From Bacteroidota bacterium (GTDB lineage Bacteria; Bacteroidota; Bacteroidia; Chitinophagales; Chitinophagaceae): a stretch of DNA of 64,000 nucleotides. Below the pieces are notes generated by a model. That model made no database searches and was not told where the DNA came from. It saw only the letters and a list, made by a program, of their open reading frames with translations. A program made the position numbers and the translations under genes. The stretch lies in assembly GCA_016706595.1 (NCBI GenBank), contig JADJJH010000010.1, forward strand, positions 36,924 to 100,923, written 5' to 3'. This document shows, one piece after another, positions 18,330-26,173 of this stretch (its first letter is position 1; the number at the start of each line of letters is the position of its first letter).

Positions 18330-19340
18330 TTAAGTAATACTTTTAAATATCGTATTCCTCAAAACAATTTCTAAAAATAAAAACAAGAAAGCCAACATGG
18401 CATAAGGTAAAAAAAGTTCGGCGTAACGTTTAAAGCTATTGATTTCGATTTTTGTTTTTTCGAGTCGATCAATTTCTTTGTACACGTTTGATAAAGAGGT
18501 ATTGCCTGTGGCTCTAAAATATTTTCCTCCGGTTTCGATTGATATTTTGCGCATCAAGGCTTCGTCAATTTGTACAGGCATTTGTTGCATACTGGTATTG
18601 CCAAACTGATCTTGCACCGGATAAGGCGCAGTACCCGTTGTGCCCACGCCAATAGTATACACTCGTATTTTATAAGCTTTGGCAATTTCTAATGCAGTAA
18701 TCGGATCTATGAGTCCTGAGTTATTTACCCCATCGGTTAGTAAAATAATAATTTTGGTTTTTACCTTACTATTACGCAATCGTTCAACCGCCGTAGCAAG
18801 TCCCATACCAATGGCAGTGCCATCTTCGAGCAAACCACTTTTTACATTTTTCAATTGTTCTTTCAATACATTTTGGTCGGTAGTAAGCGGACATTGCGTG
18901 AAGCTTTCTCCAGAAAAAATTACGAGTCCAATACGATCGGTAGGACGATTTTCGATAAATTCTTGCGCTACTTTTTTAGCGGCTTCAATACGGTTCGGTC
19001 TAAAATCTTCGGCTAACATACTCCCTGAAATATCAACGCTTAAAACAATATCTATTCCTTCGCTATTAACGGTTTCATTAATATTACTGTTTTGTGGGCG
19101 AGCCAAAGCAATGATTAAAAAAGTAAAACAAAGTATGCGTAAAAGCGGTAATAAAAAACGAAATCTTTGTTTAGCCGATACCTGCAAATTTTGCAAAGCC
19201 GAGCTGGTTGAAACGGTAAAACTTACTTCACGCTTTCGTTTGATTTTGTATTGCCAAAAAATAAATATAGGTATCAACAGCAGCAAATAAAAAAACTGCG
19301 GATGAGCAAAAGTGATATGTTTAAAATCGAGGTATTTCAT
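18330..19340 (-). CDS. BatA-like von Willebrand factor A membrane protein
   Basis: The 336-residue protein has two N-terminal membrane helices, a VWA domain with the metal site VDISGSM (Asp103, Ser105, Ser107), the later Thr/Asp residues of the MIDAS (LLTDGVNNSG), and a C-terminal helix. BatA belongs to the Bacteroidota aerotolerance-type operons together with MoxR ATPases and DUF58 proteins. It is last in this operon; no batB or batC follows, since repeat B and mqnE come next. Confidence 0.9.
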   Translation of the reverse strand: MKYLDFKHITFAHPQFFYLLLLIPIFIFWQYKIKRKREVSFTVSTSSALQNLQVSAKQRFRFLLPLLRILCFTFLIIALARPQNSNINETVNSEGIDIVLSVDISGSMLAEDFRPNRIEAAKKVAQEFIENRPTDRIGLVIFSGESFTQCPLTTDQNVLKEQLKNVKSGLLEDGTAIGMGLATAVERLRNSKVKTKIIILLTDGVNNSGLIDPITALEIAKAYKIRVYTIGVGTTGTAPYPVQDQFGNTSMQQMPVQIDEALMRKISIETGGKYFRATGNTSLSNVYKEIDRLEKTKIEINSFKRYAELFLPYAMLAFLFLFLEIVLRNTIFKSIT

Positions 19341-19401
19341 GTAGATGTTACATTGTTATTGGGTTATGGTGTTGGTGTGTTATTCTGTAAGTGTGTAAAA
19401 G

Positions 19402-20367
19402 TTAGTGACTGCGAACCCCGAACCCCGAATCTCGATCCCCGCTGACTTTCTTATACGTTTCCTTAACCACTTCAACAGCCAATTCCAAACTTTTCACATG
19501 TTCATCATCACTTGGTTTGCTTTTAGCAAATTTTACCATGTCGGCTGTTTCGAAAATACTGCGTAGTGCTTGTCGCGAATTATTGAATGCCTTATTTCGT
19601 TTTACTTGATATATGATTTCGGTAGTAGTTTTTTCGAAACAATCTATATTAAATTGTTCTTCCAAATAAGTTCTCATAGCATCGGTAAGTTGGGTATGAT
19701 ATATTTTTTCTTGCTGATGTTGCCACAAAGCTTCTTTTTCAATTTGAGATAAAGTTTGCAAAGCTTTTTCGTGAGGTAAAATTATTTTCTCCGGAACTAT
19801 GACTTCAGATTTTTTATTGGCTTTCATTCGTTTTCGAATATACCAAATCAATACACCGAGTACTACAAGTAATAAAGCAATGCCAAGTACATACAAAATC
19901 ATTTGTTGTACAGGCATTTTTGCACTTCGAATGCCAAAGATGGGTTTAAAAGGCTGACTTGTATCAACCGCAATGGTGTTTACTTGTACAAGAAAAGAGT
20001 CGCTGAATTGTGGTGCAATTGTATCGCCTTGTAAGGATTGAATATCAAAATGAAAAGAGGGTATTTGCCATGCGCCTGAATCGAAATTAGTGAGCGTGAA
20101 ATTTTGCGTATAGGTATTTTCATCTCTTCCAAAACTCGTATCAATTTTACTTCGTTGTACCACTTCAAAATGATTGAAGCTATCCGGAATTGTTGGGAAT
20201 AATACTTTTACTTGTTGCGGATTATAAGTGCTTGATAAGGTAAATTGAAACTGATTACCTATGAGTATAGAAGTAGAATCGATACGGCTTTTCACTTTTA
20301 CATTTTGCGCAGCTGCATCAAGATGAAAAATCAGCAACCATAAAACAAAGGGTATGATTTTGTACAT
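19402..20367 (-). CDS. BatD-like exported membrane protein
   Basis: The 321-residue product has a signal peptide (MYKIIPFVLWLLIFHLDAAA), a beta-rich extracytoplasmic domain, one membrane helix (MILYVLGIALLLVVLGVLIWYI) and a cytoplasmic helical domain. Position between DUF58 and BatA genes and topology point to a BatD-type accessory protein; sequence similarity was judged by eye only. ATG 20367 puts the signal peptide first; a TTG at 20436 overlapping the previous stop is an alternative. The last residues (DRDSGFGVRSH) are encoded by a heptamer repeat tract, so the original C-terminus may have ended earlier. Confidence 0.75.
   Translation of the reverse strand: MYKIIPFVLWLLIFHLDAAAQNVKVKSRIDSTSILIGNQFQFTLSSTYNPQQVKVLFPTIPDSFNHFEVVQRSKIDTSFGRDENTYTQNFTLTNFDSGAWQIPSFHFDIQSLQGDTIAPQFSDSFLVQVNTIAVDTSQPFKPIFGIRSAKMPVQQMILYVLGIALLLVVLGVLIWYIRKRMKANKKSEVIVPEKIILPHEKALQTLSQIEKEALWQHQQEKIYHTQLTDAMRTYLEEQFNIDCFEKTTTEIIYQVKRNKAFNNSRQALRSIFETADMVKFAKSKPSDDEHVKSLELAVEVVKETYKKVSGDRDSGFGVRSH
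19411..19441. repeat. YCGAACC heptamer tract in the 3' end of the BatD-like gene
   Basis: Four 7-base units (GCGAACC, CCGAACC, CCGAATC, TCGATCC) run in phase and are part of the reading frame, coding for the C-terminal tail of the BatD-like protein. Confidence 0.75.
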
Positions 20368-20432
20368 AGGTATTATCCCTTTTGCCATTTTAAAAGGAAA
20401 TGCATTCATTCGAAAAAATAGAAATAGCTTAC

Positions 20433-21407
20433 TCAACGTATTCGGGATTTAAAAAAGAGTTGTAATTTTTTGACATAGTCTTCATCGGTTCGAATAGACA
20501 GCAATGATGAACCACATTTCGTAAAGAAATCTTTAGTTTGCTGTTCGAAGCTTGAAAAATGTTGCTGATATTTTTTTTGAAAGGATTTGTCGTCCGTATC
20601 AATCCAGCGTTCTTTTCCGGTTTCGCTATCTTGGATTTTTATCAATCCAATATTAGGTAAGGATTTGTCGCGTGGGTCATGCACATGAATACCAATCATA
20701 TCATGTCGGCGAGCGGCAATATGTAAGGCATCTTTATAATTCGCACTAATAAAATCTGATAGTAAAAAAGCGATGCTTCTTTTTTTCATCACATTATTTA
20801 AAAATTTCAGTGCCTCGGTAATATTGGTTTGCGCATTATGATGAGGTTCCATGGTAAGCAATTCACGAATAATAAAAAGGATATGTGATTTGCCTTTTTT
20901 AGGCGGAATATATCTTTCTATTTTATCACTGAAAAAGATAACGCCCACCTTATCATTATTTTTAATGGCACTAAATGAAAGCACGGCACAAATTTCAGTG
21001 ATCAAATCGCGTTTCGTTTGATGTGTTGTACCAAACAATGAGCTTGCACTGATATCAACTATGAGCATTAAAGTAAGTTCACGTTCCTCTTCAAATACTT
21101 TAATAAAAGGTGTATTGGTTCGGGCCGTTACATTCCAGTCGATATTGCGAACATCATCGCCATAAGCATATTCACGCACTTCGCTAAAACTCATTCCTCG
21201 GCCTTTAAACGCACTATGATATTCGCCTCCAAAAATATGATTGGTTAAACCACGAGTTTTTATTTCGAGGTGGCGGACTTTTTTAAGGATGGATGCAGTG
21301 CGGAGTTCGGAGTTAGGGGTTCGGGGTTCGCTGAGTCGTGAATTCGATATGTTACCCTCTGAAGCTGTATCTTGCTTTTGAAAAATAGTAAATAAATTAA
21401 TTTTCAT
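20433..21407 (-). CDS. DUF58 domain protein (VWA-like)
   Basis: The 324-residue protein carries the DUF58 core: a GRGMSFSEVREYAYGDDVRNIDWN segment followed by a VWA-like fold with VDISASS. DUF58 proteins pair with MoxR AAA+ ATPases, which is the arrangement here. Residues about 24-38 (SEPRTPNSELRT region) come from a heptamer repeat tract and have no counterpart in ordinary family members. Its ATG overlaps the stop region of the four-helix-bundle gene by 11 bases. Confidence 0.9.
   Translation of the reverse strand: MKINLFTIFQKQDTASEGNISNSRLSEPRTPNSELRTASILKKVRHLEIKTRGLTNHIFGGEYHSAFKGRGMSFSEVREYAYGDDVRNIDWNVTARTNTPFIKVFEEERELTLMLIVDISASSLFGTTHQTKRDLITEICAVLSFSAIKNNDKVGVIFFSDKIERYIPPKKGKSHILFIIRELLTMEPHHNAQTNITEALKFLNNVMKKRSIAFLLSDFISANYKDALHIAARRHDMIGIHVHDPRDKSLPNIGLIKIQDSETGKERWIDTDDKSFQKKYQQHFSSFEQQTKDFFTKCGSSLLSIRTDEDYVKKLQLFFKSRIR
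21301..21330. repeat. Heptamer tract inside the DUF58 coding sequence
   Basis: Units CGGAGTT, CGGAGTT, AGGGGTT and CGGGGTT are the complement of the YCGAACC/AACTCCG heptamers seen in nearby intergenic regions. They lie in frame near the 5' end of the DUF58 gene. Confidence 0.75.
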
Positions 21408-21774
21408 GATGTTCGGCTAATTTTTTTTCAAAATAATGAATAATGCCATTAACCATTTGAATGCTGTTTGTTGTTGAGGTTTCTAAAGCAATAAAATTTT
21501 CAAGCTCAATAAAATTGAGTGCTTGCGATGAATTAAGTAAGCTATCCACCTCAAATAATGAGCCGCGAGAAATTTGAAGAAATCTGATACGATCTTTAAT
21601 TGAGCCTCTACCATAACCTTCAGCAATATTGGCAACTGATGAAACGGCAGCTCTGCGTAACTGACTTATGATGCCGTATTGTTCTTCCTTTGGAAATGAG
21701 TTTGTGATTTTATAAACCTCAACAACTAAAGCTTTAGTTTGTATCCACAAATCCAAATCCTTGTAAAGCTTCAT
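21397..21774 (-). CDS. Four-helix-bundle protein (23S rRNA intervening-sequence type)
   Basis: This 125-residue protein fits the TIGR02436/IVP family: DLDLWIQTKALVVEVY at the start, FPKEEQYGIISQLRRAAVSSVANIAEGYGR in the middle and an amphipathic C-terminal half. Related proteins are encoded in intervening sequences of 23S rRNA genes and as accessory (Avd-like) factors of diversity-generating retroelements, but many stand alone with unknown role. Here it is inserted between moxR and the DUF58 gene and overlaps the latter by 11 bases, so it is translated with a Bat operon. No reverse transcriptase or rRNA gene is in the window. Confidence 0.88.
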   Translation of the reverse strand: MKLYKDLDLWIQTKALVVEVYKITNSFPKEEQYGIISQLRRAAVSSVANIAEGYGRGSIKDRIRFLQISRGSLFEVDSLLNSSQALNFIELENFIALETSTTNSIQMVNGIIHYFEKKLAEHHEN

Positions 21775-21835
21775 AGTTTAATTTTAAATGATTGATAATA
21801 TTTAATACTTCTTACTAATTCGTTGACTTGAATTT

Positions 21836-21860
21836 TCGAACCCCGAACCCCAAACCCCGA
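21836..21860. repeat. Heptamer tract between moxR and the four-helix-bundle gene
   Basis: Units TCGAACC, CCGAACC and CCAAACC, then CCGA, lie just after the moxR stop. Confidence 0.7.
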
Positions 21861-21868
21861 TGTACGTC

Positions 21869-22870
21869 CTACGGAACCTCCACCGCATTCAAAATTTCAT
21901 TCACAATCATTTCGCTATTCATGTTTTCGGCTTCGGCTTCATAGGTTAGGCCCACACGATGACGCATTACATCCATGCATACTGCCCGAACATCTTCGGG
22001 TATTACATAACCTCTTCGTTTAATAAATGCATAGGCTTTAGAAGCTAATGCTAAATTGATACTGGCACGTGGTGAAGCGCCATAAGATATTAGAGGTTTT
22101 AGTTTGGCAAGCTTATATAATTCAGGTTGACGGGTAGCGAATACAATATCTAGTATATATTTTTCAATTTTCTCATCCATATATACTTCTCGAACCAAAT
22201 TGCGTGCTTCAAGAATATCTTCAGGTTTGATAATCGGATTTATTTTTGTTTGCCCTTCTGGATTGATGTTTTGTCGAATAATCATTCGCTCTTCTTCAAT
22301 GAGTGGATAGCCTACAATGATCTTCAACATAAATCGATCTACTTGCGCTTCTGGCAAAGGATAGGTACCTTCTTGCTCAATCGGATTTTGTGTGGCTAAA
22401 ACTAAAAAAGGTTCTTCTAATTTATACGTTGTATCGCCTAATGATATTTGTTTTTCTTGCATGGCTTCAAGCAATGCACTTTGCACTTTTGCCGGAGCAC
22501 GATTTATTTCATCGGCAAGAATAAAATTGGCAAAAATGGGACCTTTTTTTACTTGAAATTGATTTTGTTGTTGATTGTAAATCATAGTACCGACAATATC
22601 TGCCGGCAGTAAATCGGGCGTAAATTGGATACGAGCAAATTTGCCATTGATGGCGGTAGCTAAACTTTTAATAGCTAATGTTTTTGCCAATCCAGGAACC
22701 CCTTCAAGTAAAACATGTCCTTGTGCTAATAAGCCAATGAGTAGGCGTTCGATCATATATTTTTGACCAACGATGGATTTATTCATTTCCATGGTCAGTA
22801 AATCAATGAAGGCGCTTTTTTGGTTGATTCGATCGTTGAGTTCGCGAATGTCTATTGTATTGGTTTCCAT
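21869..22870 (-). CDS. MoxR-family AAA+ ATPase
   Basis: The 333-residue protein has Walker A GVPGLAKT, Walker B LADEINRAP, sensor region LATQNPIEQEGTYPLPEAQVDRF and the C-terminal lid (YGASPRASINL), all classic for MoxR. These chaperone-like ATPases act with VWA-domain partners, here the DUF58 and BatA proteins encoded downstream. ATG 22870 (METNTIDI) is used; an apparent N-terminal extension to 22993 runs through repeat C and through the promoter and is rejected. Confidence 0.93.
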   Translation of the reverse strand: METNTIDIRELNDRINQKSAFIDLLTMEMNKSIVGQKYMIERLLIGLLAQGHVLLEGVPGLAKTLAIKSLATAINGKFARIQFTPDLLPADIVGTMIYNQQQNQFQVKKGPIFANFILADEINRAPAKVQSALLEAMQEKQISLGDTTYKLEEPFLVLATQNPIEQEGTYPLPEAQVDRFMLKIIVGYPLIEEERMIIRQNINPEGQTKINPIIKPEDILEARNLVREVYMDEKIEKYILDIVFATRQPELYKLAKLKPLISYGASPRASINLALASKAYAFIKRRGYVIPEDVRAVCMDVMRHRVGLTYEAEAENMNSEMIVNEILNAVEVP

Positions 22871-22888
22871 ATCTTTTCTTTCGGGGCT

Positions 22889-22896
22889 CAAATGTA
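22889..22896 (-). promoter_or_regulatory. -7 promoter element of the moxR operon
   Basis: The minus strand reads TACATTTG, an exact TAnnTTTG match, about 19 bases before the moxR ATG. It fixes the start codon at 22870. Confidence 0.55.
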
Positions 22897-22937
22897 GTTT
22901 CGAGTAGGTGGAAATGGAAGTTAAAAAAAAATTAATT

Positions 22938-23061
22938 AGAGTTTGTATATAATGCCCGATTTCTGCGTTAAGCTCGAATTGAAATCCGGTCATTTACCTT
23001 AGTAAACTCCCGCATTTCAACTCATCGCTTGCCTTGAACTCGAACATTATATACAAACTCT
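22938..23061 (-). repeat. Dispersed repeat C, copy 1
   Basis: A 124-base element bounded by perfect 17-base inverted repeats (AGAGTTTGTATATAATG at 22938-22954 and its complement at 23045-23061). Read on the minus strand it contains GAGTTCAAGGCAAGCG, the core AGTTTACTAAGGTAAATGA and GAGCTTAACGCAGAAATCG. Copy 3 at 45072-45193 has the same interior but different terminal arms. Confidence 0.8.
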
Positions 23062-23091
23062 TTAATAATTCTAGTGATTGAAAATAGCAAG

Positions 23092-23145
23092 CTTGGTAGT
23101 TCAGATTTTGTTGTTAGGCCTGAATTGAACTCAAACATTACCAAG
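23092..23145 (-). repeat. Dispersed repeat C, shortened copy 2
   Basis: The ends CTTGGTA/TACCAAG pair, and the minus-strand interior (GAGTTCAA...CCTAAC...AAATC) matches both ends of copy 1 with the middle missing. Together with copy 1 and two heptamer tracts it fills the 434-base gap between moxR and yidC, which contains no gene. Confidence 0.55.
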
Positions 23146-23166
23146 ATGAAATAATTTTTAATTTAT

Positions 23167-23298
23167 TGAACCCCCGAACTCCGAACACCATTTTACAATG
23201 AATAATCCATCTTCGAATTTCGTTCTTCAAATTTAGAATTTTCCGAACCCCGCACCTCGAACCTCGAACCTCGAACCCCGAACCTCGAACCTCGAACC
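23167..23298. repeat. Heptamer tracts upstream of moxR and downstream of yidC
   Basis: A short tract at 23167-23189 is followed by eight consecutive in-phase units at 23243-23298 (mostly TCGAACC with CCGAACC and CCGCACC variants), ending seven bases before the yidC stop codon. Confidence 0.85.
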
Positions 23299-23304
23299 AC
23301 GTAT

Positions 23305-25080
23305 TTACTTCTTCCCCTTCAATCTCTCCTGTTGTTGCTTTTGCATTTCAGCCATACGAGCCATCAGCTTATTTTCCTTCATGGGTTCGTTTTTCTTGGC
23401 TTGAATTTGCTCATGAATTTTTTTCGAATCGATAATGTAATTCTGTATCACAAACTGTAAGGCAAGGGTAATTACATTCGAAACAAAATAATAATACGTT
23501 AAGGCAGCCGGAAGTTTATTAAAGATACCTAAGAACATCACCGGCATAATGAAAGGTAGATATTTCATCATCGGATTATCTTGTCCTTGCCCGGCCATAC
23601 TATTCATGCTATACAACGAAAGCAACAAGCTAGTAATTACAAAAAGTATGGTAAATAAGCTCACATGATTACCATAAAAAGGAATCGTAAAAGGTAAATT
23701 TAAAATCGAATCGTAGGTTGATAAATCGTGAGCCCACAAGAAATTTTCTTGACGTAATTCAATAGCATGTGGGAAGAATGAGAGTAGGGCGAAGAAGACC
23801 GGCAATTGTAACAAAGCGGGTAAGCATCCGCCTAATGGATTTACACCGGCTTGTCGGTACAACTTCATCTGTTCAACACCAAAAGCTTGTTTATCATCAC
23901 CCAATTTTTCACGCAATTCATCCATGTCGGGTTTTAAGGCTTTCATCTTAGCGCTCGATACATAACTTTTATAAGTGAAAGGCGACATCAACAAACGAAT
24001 GATGAAAGTAAGTAAGAGAATGACGATACCATAACTGCTGAATACTTTCGCCAATGCATTAAAAATAGGGATGATCAACCAAGTGTTTATATATTTTACA
24101 AAACCGAAAATGGCATAGCTTAATGGAATAATTTCTTGCAAATCTTTGTTATAGCTTTTTAATAAACTATAATTGTTCGGACCTAAAAACCAATCGAAGT
24201 TCATGGTTTGTTGTGGCGCCAAATCGAGGTTCACACTAAAGTCGGAAAGCGATTTGGTATTAGTATCTAAGTCAATTTGAGAGGTGATTTTTGCATTTGA
24301 TGCTAATTTATTTTCAGGTATTAAGGTGGCATTAAAGTAATGTTGTTTAAAACTGATCCATTTTACTTTATCTTTTAACTCTTTGCTTTCTTTTTCTTTG
24401 ATCGTAAAATAATCGTAACCTTCATCTTCTAGATTATAGCAAACTTGGGTATACATTTTCTGACTTTCGATATCATGCTCAGTGAGCAAAGAGGAAGCTT
24501 TCCATTGTAGCGAAATGTTTTGCGATTTATCGGCAGTAAGCGGTGTGGCATTCATTTTTACCATATAGCCGCTTATTGGCAAAGTATATTCAATACGAAT
24601 GTCATTATTTGTATACACAATGCTTTTTCCATCACTCGATTTTGTAGATGAAAATACTTGTGATTTACTATGCACCAAATTACCTTGGGTAGATTTAAAT
24701 CCAAAATCGACAGCATTTTTATCGCCTTTAAAAAGCATTAAAGGTTTACCATCAAAGGTTTTAAATTTTTTAAGAAGCACCTGTTTAGGATAACCACCTT
24801 TGTTGGTGAAGGTGATGGCTAACTCGGCATTTTCAATTACAGTTTCTTCTTCCTTGATAATAACCGGAAGATTTGTATCAGGTATCGATGCATTTATTTT
24901 TGAACTATCAATTTTGCTTGTATCGATAAGCGCAATTTGTTTGGGATGCAATTTTGCTTCGGCAATTGAATCTTTGGTTTGTTGAGCCCTGTATTTTTTT
25001 TCAGAATTATCATTATATACAATGTAGCCTACTAATAGCAACATTAATAAGCCAAATCCGGCAATCGTATTTTTGTCCAT
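23305..25080 (-). CDS. yidC: Membrane protein insertase YidC
   Basis: The 591-residue protein begins with a membrane anchor (AGFGLLMLLLVGYIVYN), has a large periplasmic beta domain (about residues 50-330), then the YidC/Oxa1 core of membrane helices with SPFTYKSYVSSAKMKALKPDM and NPLGGCLPALLQLPVFFALL. It inserts proteins into the cytoplasmic membrane with or without SecYEG. The C-terminus is a charged, glutamine- and lysine-rich tail likely to touch ribosomes. Confidence 0.97.
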   Translation of the reverse strand: MDKNTIAGFGLLMLLLVGYIVYNDNSEKKYRAQQTKDSIAEAKLHPKQIALIDTSKIDSSKINASIPDTNLPVIIKEEETVIENAELAITFTNKGGYPKQVLLKKFKTFDGKPLMLFKGDKNAVDFGFKSTQGNLVHSKSQVFSSTKSSDGKSIVYTNNDIRIEYTLPISGYMVKMNATPLTADKSQNISLQWKASSLLTEHDIESQKMYTQVCYNLEDEGYDYFTIKEKESKELKDKVKWISFKQHYFNATLIPENKLASNAKITSQIDLDTNTKSLSDFSVNLDLAPQQTMNFDWFLGPNNYSLLKSYNKDLQEIIPLSYAIFGFVKYINTWLIIPIFNALAKVFSSYGIVILLLTFIIRLLMSPFTYKSYVSSAKMKALKPDMDELREKLGDDKQAFGVEQMKLYRQAGVNPLGGCLPALLQLPVFFALLSFFPHAIELRQENFLWAHDLSTYDSILNLPFTIPFYGNHVSLFTILFVITSLLLSLYSMNSMAGQGQDNPMMKYLPFIMPVMFLGIFNKLPAALTYYYFVSNVITLALQFVIQNYIIDSKKIHEQIQAKKNEPMKENKLMARMAEMQKQQQERLKGKK

Positions 25081-25096
25081 TTTTTAAAATTGGCTG

Positions 25097-25104
25097 CAAA
25101 TATA
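25097..25104 (-). promoter_or_regulatory. -7 promoter element of yidC
   Basis: The minus strand reads TATATTTG, an exact TAnnTTTG match, 17 bases before the yidC ATG. The expected -33 position falls in the adjoining simple repeat. Confidence 0.5.
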
Positions 25105-25114
25105 GGGATTGAGT

Positions 25115-25280
25115 TGATATGCTAATGTGCTAATATGATGATGCGATAATATGATAATAATGCAAGCGAATTAGTGAATTAGTAAATTCGACAATTTGGG
25201 AAGGACCTCCGAACCTCGTTTTGAATGTAAATTCGGCAATTCGTGGCTTTCGAACCCCAAACCCCAAACCCCGAACCCCG
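25115..25280. repeat. Simple repeats between yidC and the LysE-type gene
   Basis: The first part (25115-25190) is built of degenerate octamers such as GCTAATGT and GATAATAT. The second part holds a heptamer fragment near 25205 and four in-phase units at 25250-25277 (TCGAACC, CCAAACC twice, CCGAACC). Confidence 0.7.
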
Positions 25281-25286
25281 TCTTTA

Positions 25287-25922
25287 TCAAAATCCCCCCA
25301 CTTTAATATTAAAGGCAAACTTAATTAATAGAAAAACCCCGATTGCCGTGAGGCATAAAGCTGAAATTCGATTAAGATATACAATATTTCGTGGGGTAAG
25401 TCGGCTTCGAATACGCTGAGCCAGAAATACTTTCAAGAAATCTAAACCCAGAATTAAACCTAAGCAACTACTAAAAAATAAAAATCGATAAGCATTGGTG
25501 AGTCCTGAGATGGCGGCAACAGAGGTAATCCAAGTGAGAATAACCCCAGGGTTGAAGGTATTCATCAAAAATCCGCTGCTAAATATTTTCCAATAGTGTT
25601 TACTGCTCACTTTGGCCATATCACGGTTGTTTCTCGTCACTTTTATTTTCTTGAAATATCCATATAGCCCAATAATAATAAAGATGGCAGCTCCAATATA
25701 ACCTATTGTATTTTCATGACTCATCAATTCAGATAACCAACCGGAAGCAAGATTTGCCATGGCCACATATAGGCTATCACTTAATGAAACGCCTATCACA
25801 AAGCTTACGCCTGCTCTCCAGCCATAGCTGATACTATACTTTAAAATGGCAAAAATGGTTGGACCCACCGATATGGCCATAAATAATCCAAAGGCTAAAC
25901 CTGCTAATACTGCCGAAAACAT
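25287..25922 (-). CDS. LysE-family exporter
   Basis: The 211-residue protein has about six membrane helices and the LysE/RhtB opening pattern GLAFGLFMAISVGPTIFAILK, with an early glycine-rich helix and a later NPGVILTWI segment, typical of the family. Members export amino acids or related small molecules; the substrate here is not evident. It is a monocistronic unit facing away from the T9SS protein gene. Confidence 0.85.
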   Translation of the reverse strand: MFSAVLAGLAFGLFMAISVGPTIFAILKYSISYGWRAGVSFVIGVSLSDSLYVAMANLASGWLSELMSHENTIGYIGAAIFIIIGLYGYFKKIKVTRNNRDMAKVSSKHYWKIFSSGFLMNTFNPGVILTWITSVAAISGLTNAYRFLFFSSCLGLILGLDFLKVFLAQRIRSRLTPRNIVYLNRISALCLTAIGVFLLIKFAFNIKVGGF

Positions 25923-26099
25923 GTTACAATTTACAATTTAATTCCATTTTGAAAATTATTTCTGTAGATTCTTCAAGATTTTATAATGTAACGCCTTCAG
26001 TTATTGAACAAAATGCATTCAAATACCAAAAAGATAAATATGAAAAAATTTCGTCTCAAACCAACTAGATAAAAATACCATACGTCTTAGTTTTCGTTG

Positions 26100-26107
26100 T
26101 ATTTTTG
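26100..26107 (+). promoter_or_regulatory. -7 promoter element of the T9SS cargo gene
   Basis: TATTTTTG is an exact TAnnTTTG match about 66 bases before the chosen ATG, predicting a leader of about 60 bases. A -33 TTG is not clear. Confidence 0.45.
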
Positions 26108-26173
26108 GAAATTGGAGAAATCCATTACCTTTAACCCTTGTTAATTTTAATAAATAATAAAAATAGAGTTTCT

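Noticed and set aside
18679..19290. 203-codon frame antisense to the BatA-like gene
   Set aside because: The opposite strand encodes a clear VWA protein; the antisense frame has no family features.
22871..22993. N-terminal extension of MoxR
   Set aside because: It would be translated from repeat C and across the promoter; the conserved MoxR start is at 22870.
23243..23298. CRISPR-like array
   Set aside because: Units are seven bases and contiguous, without spacers; no cas genes are present.
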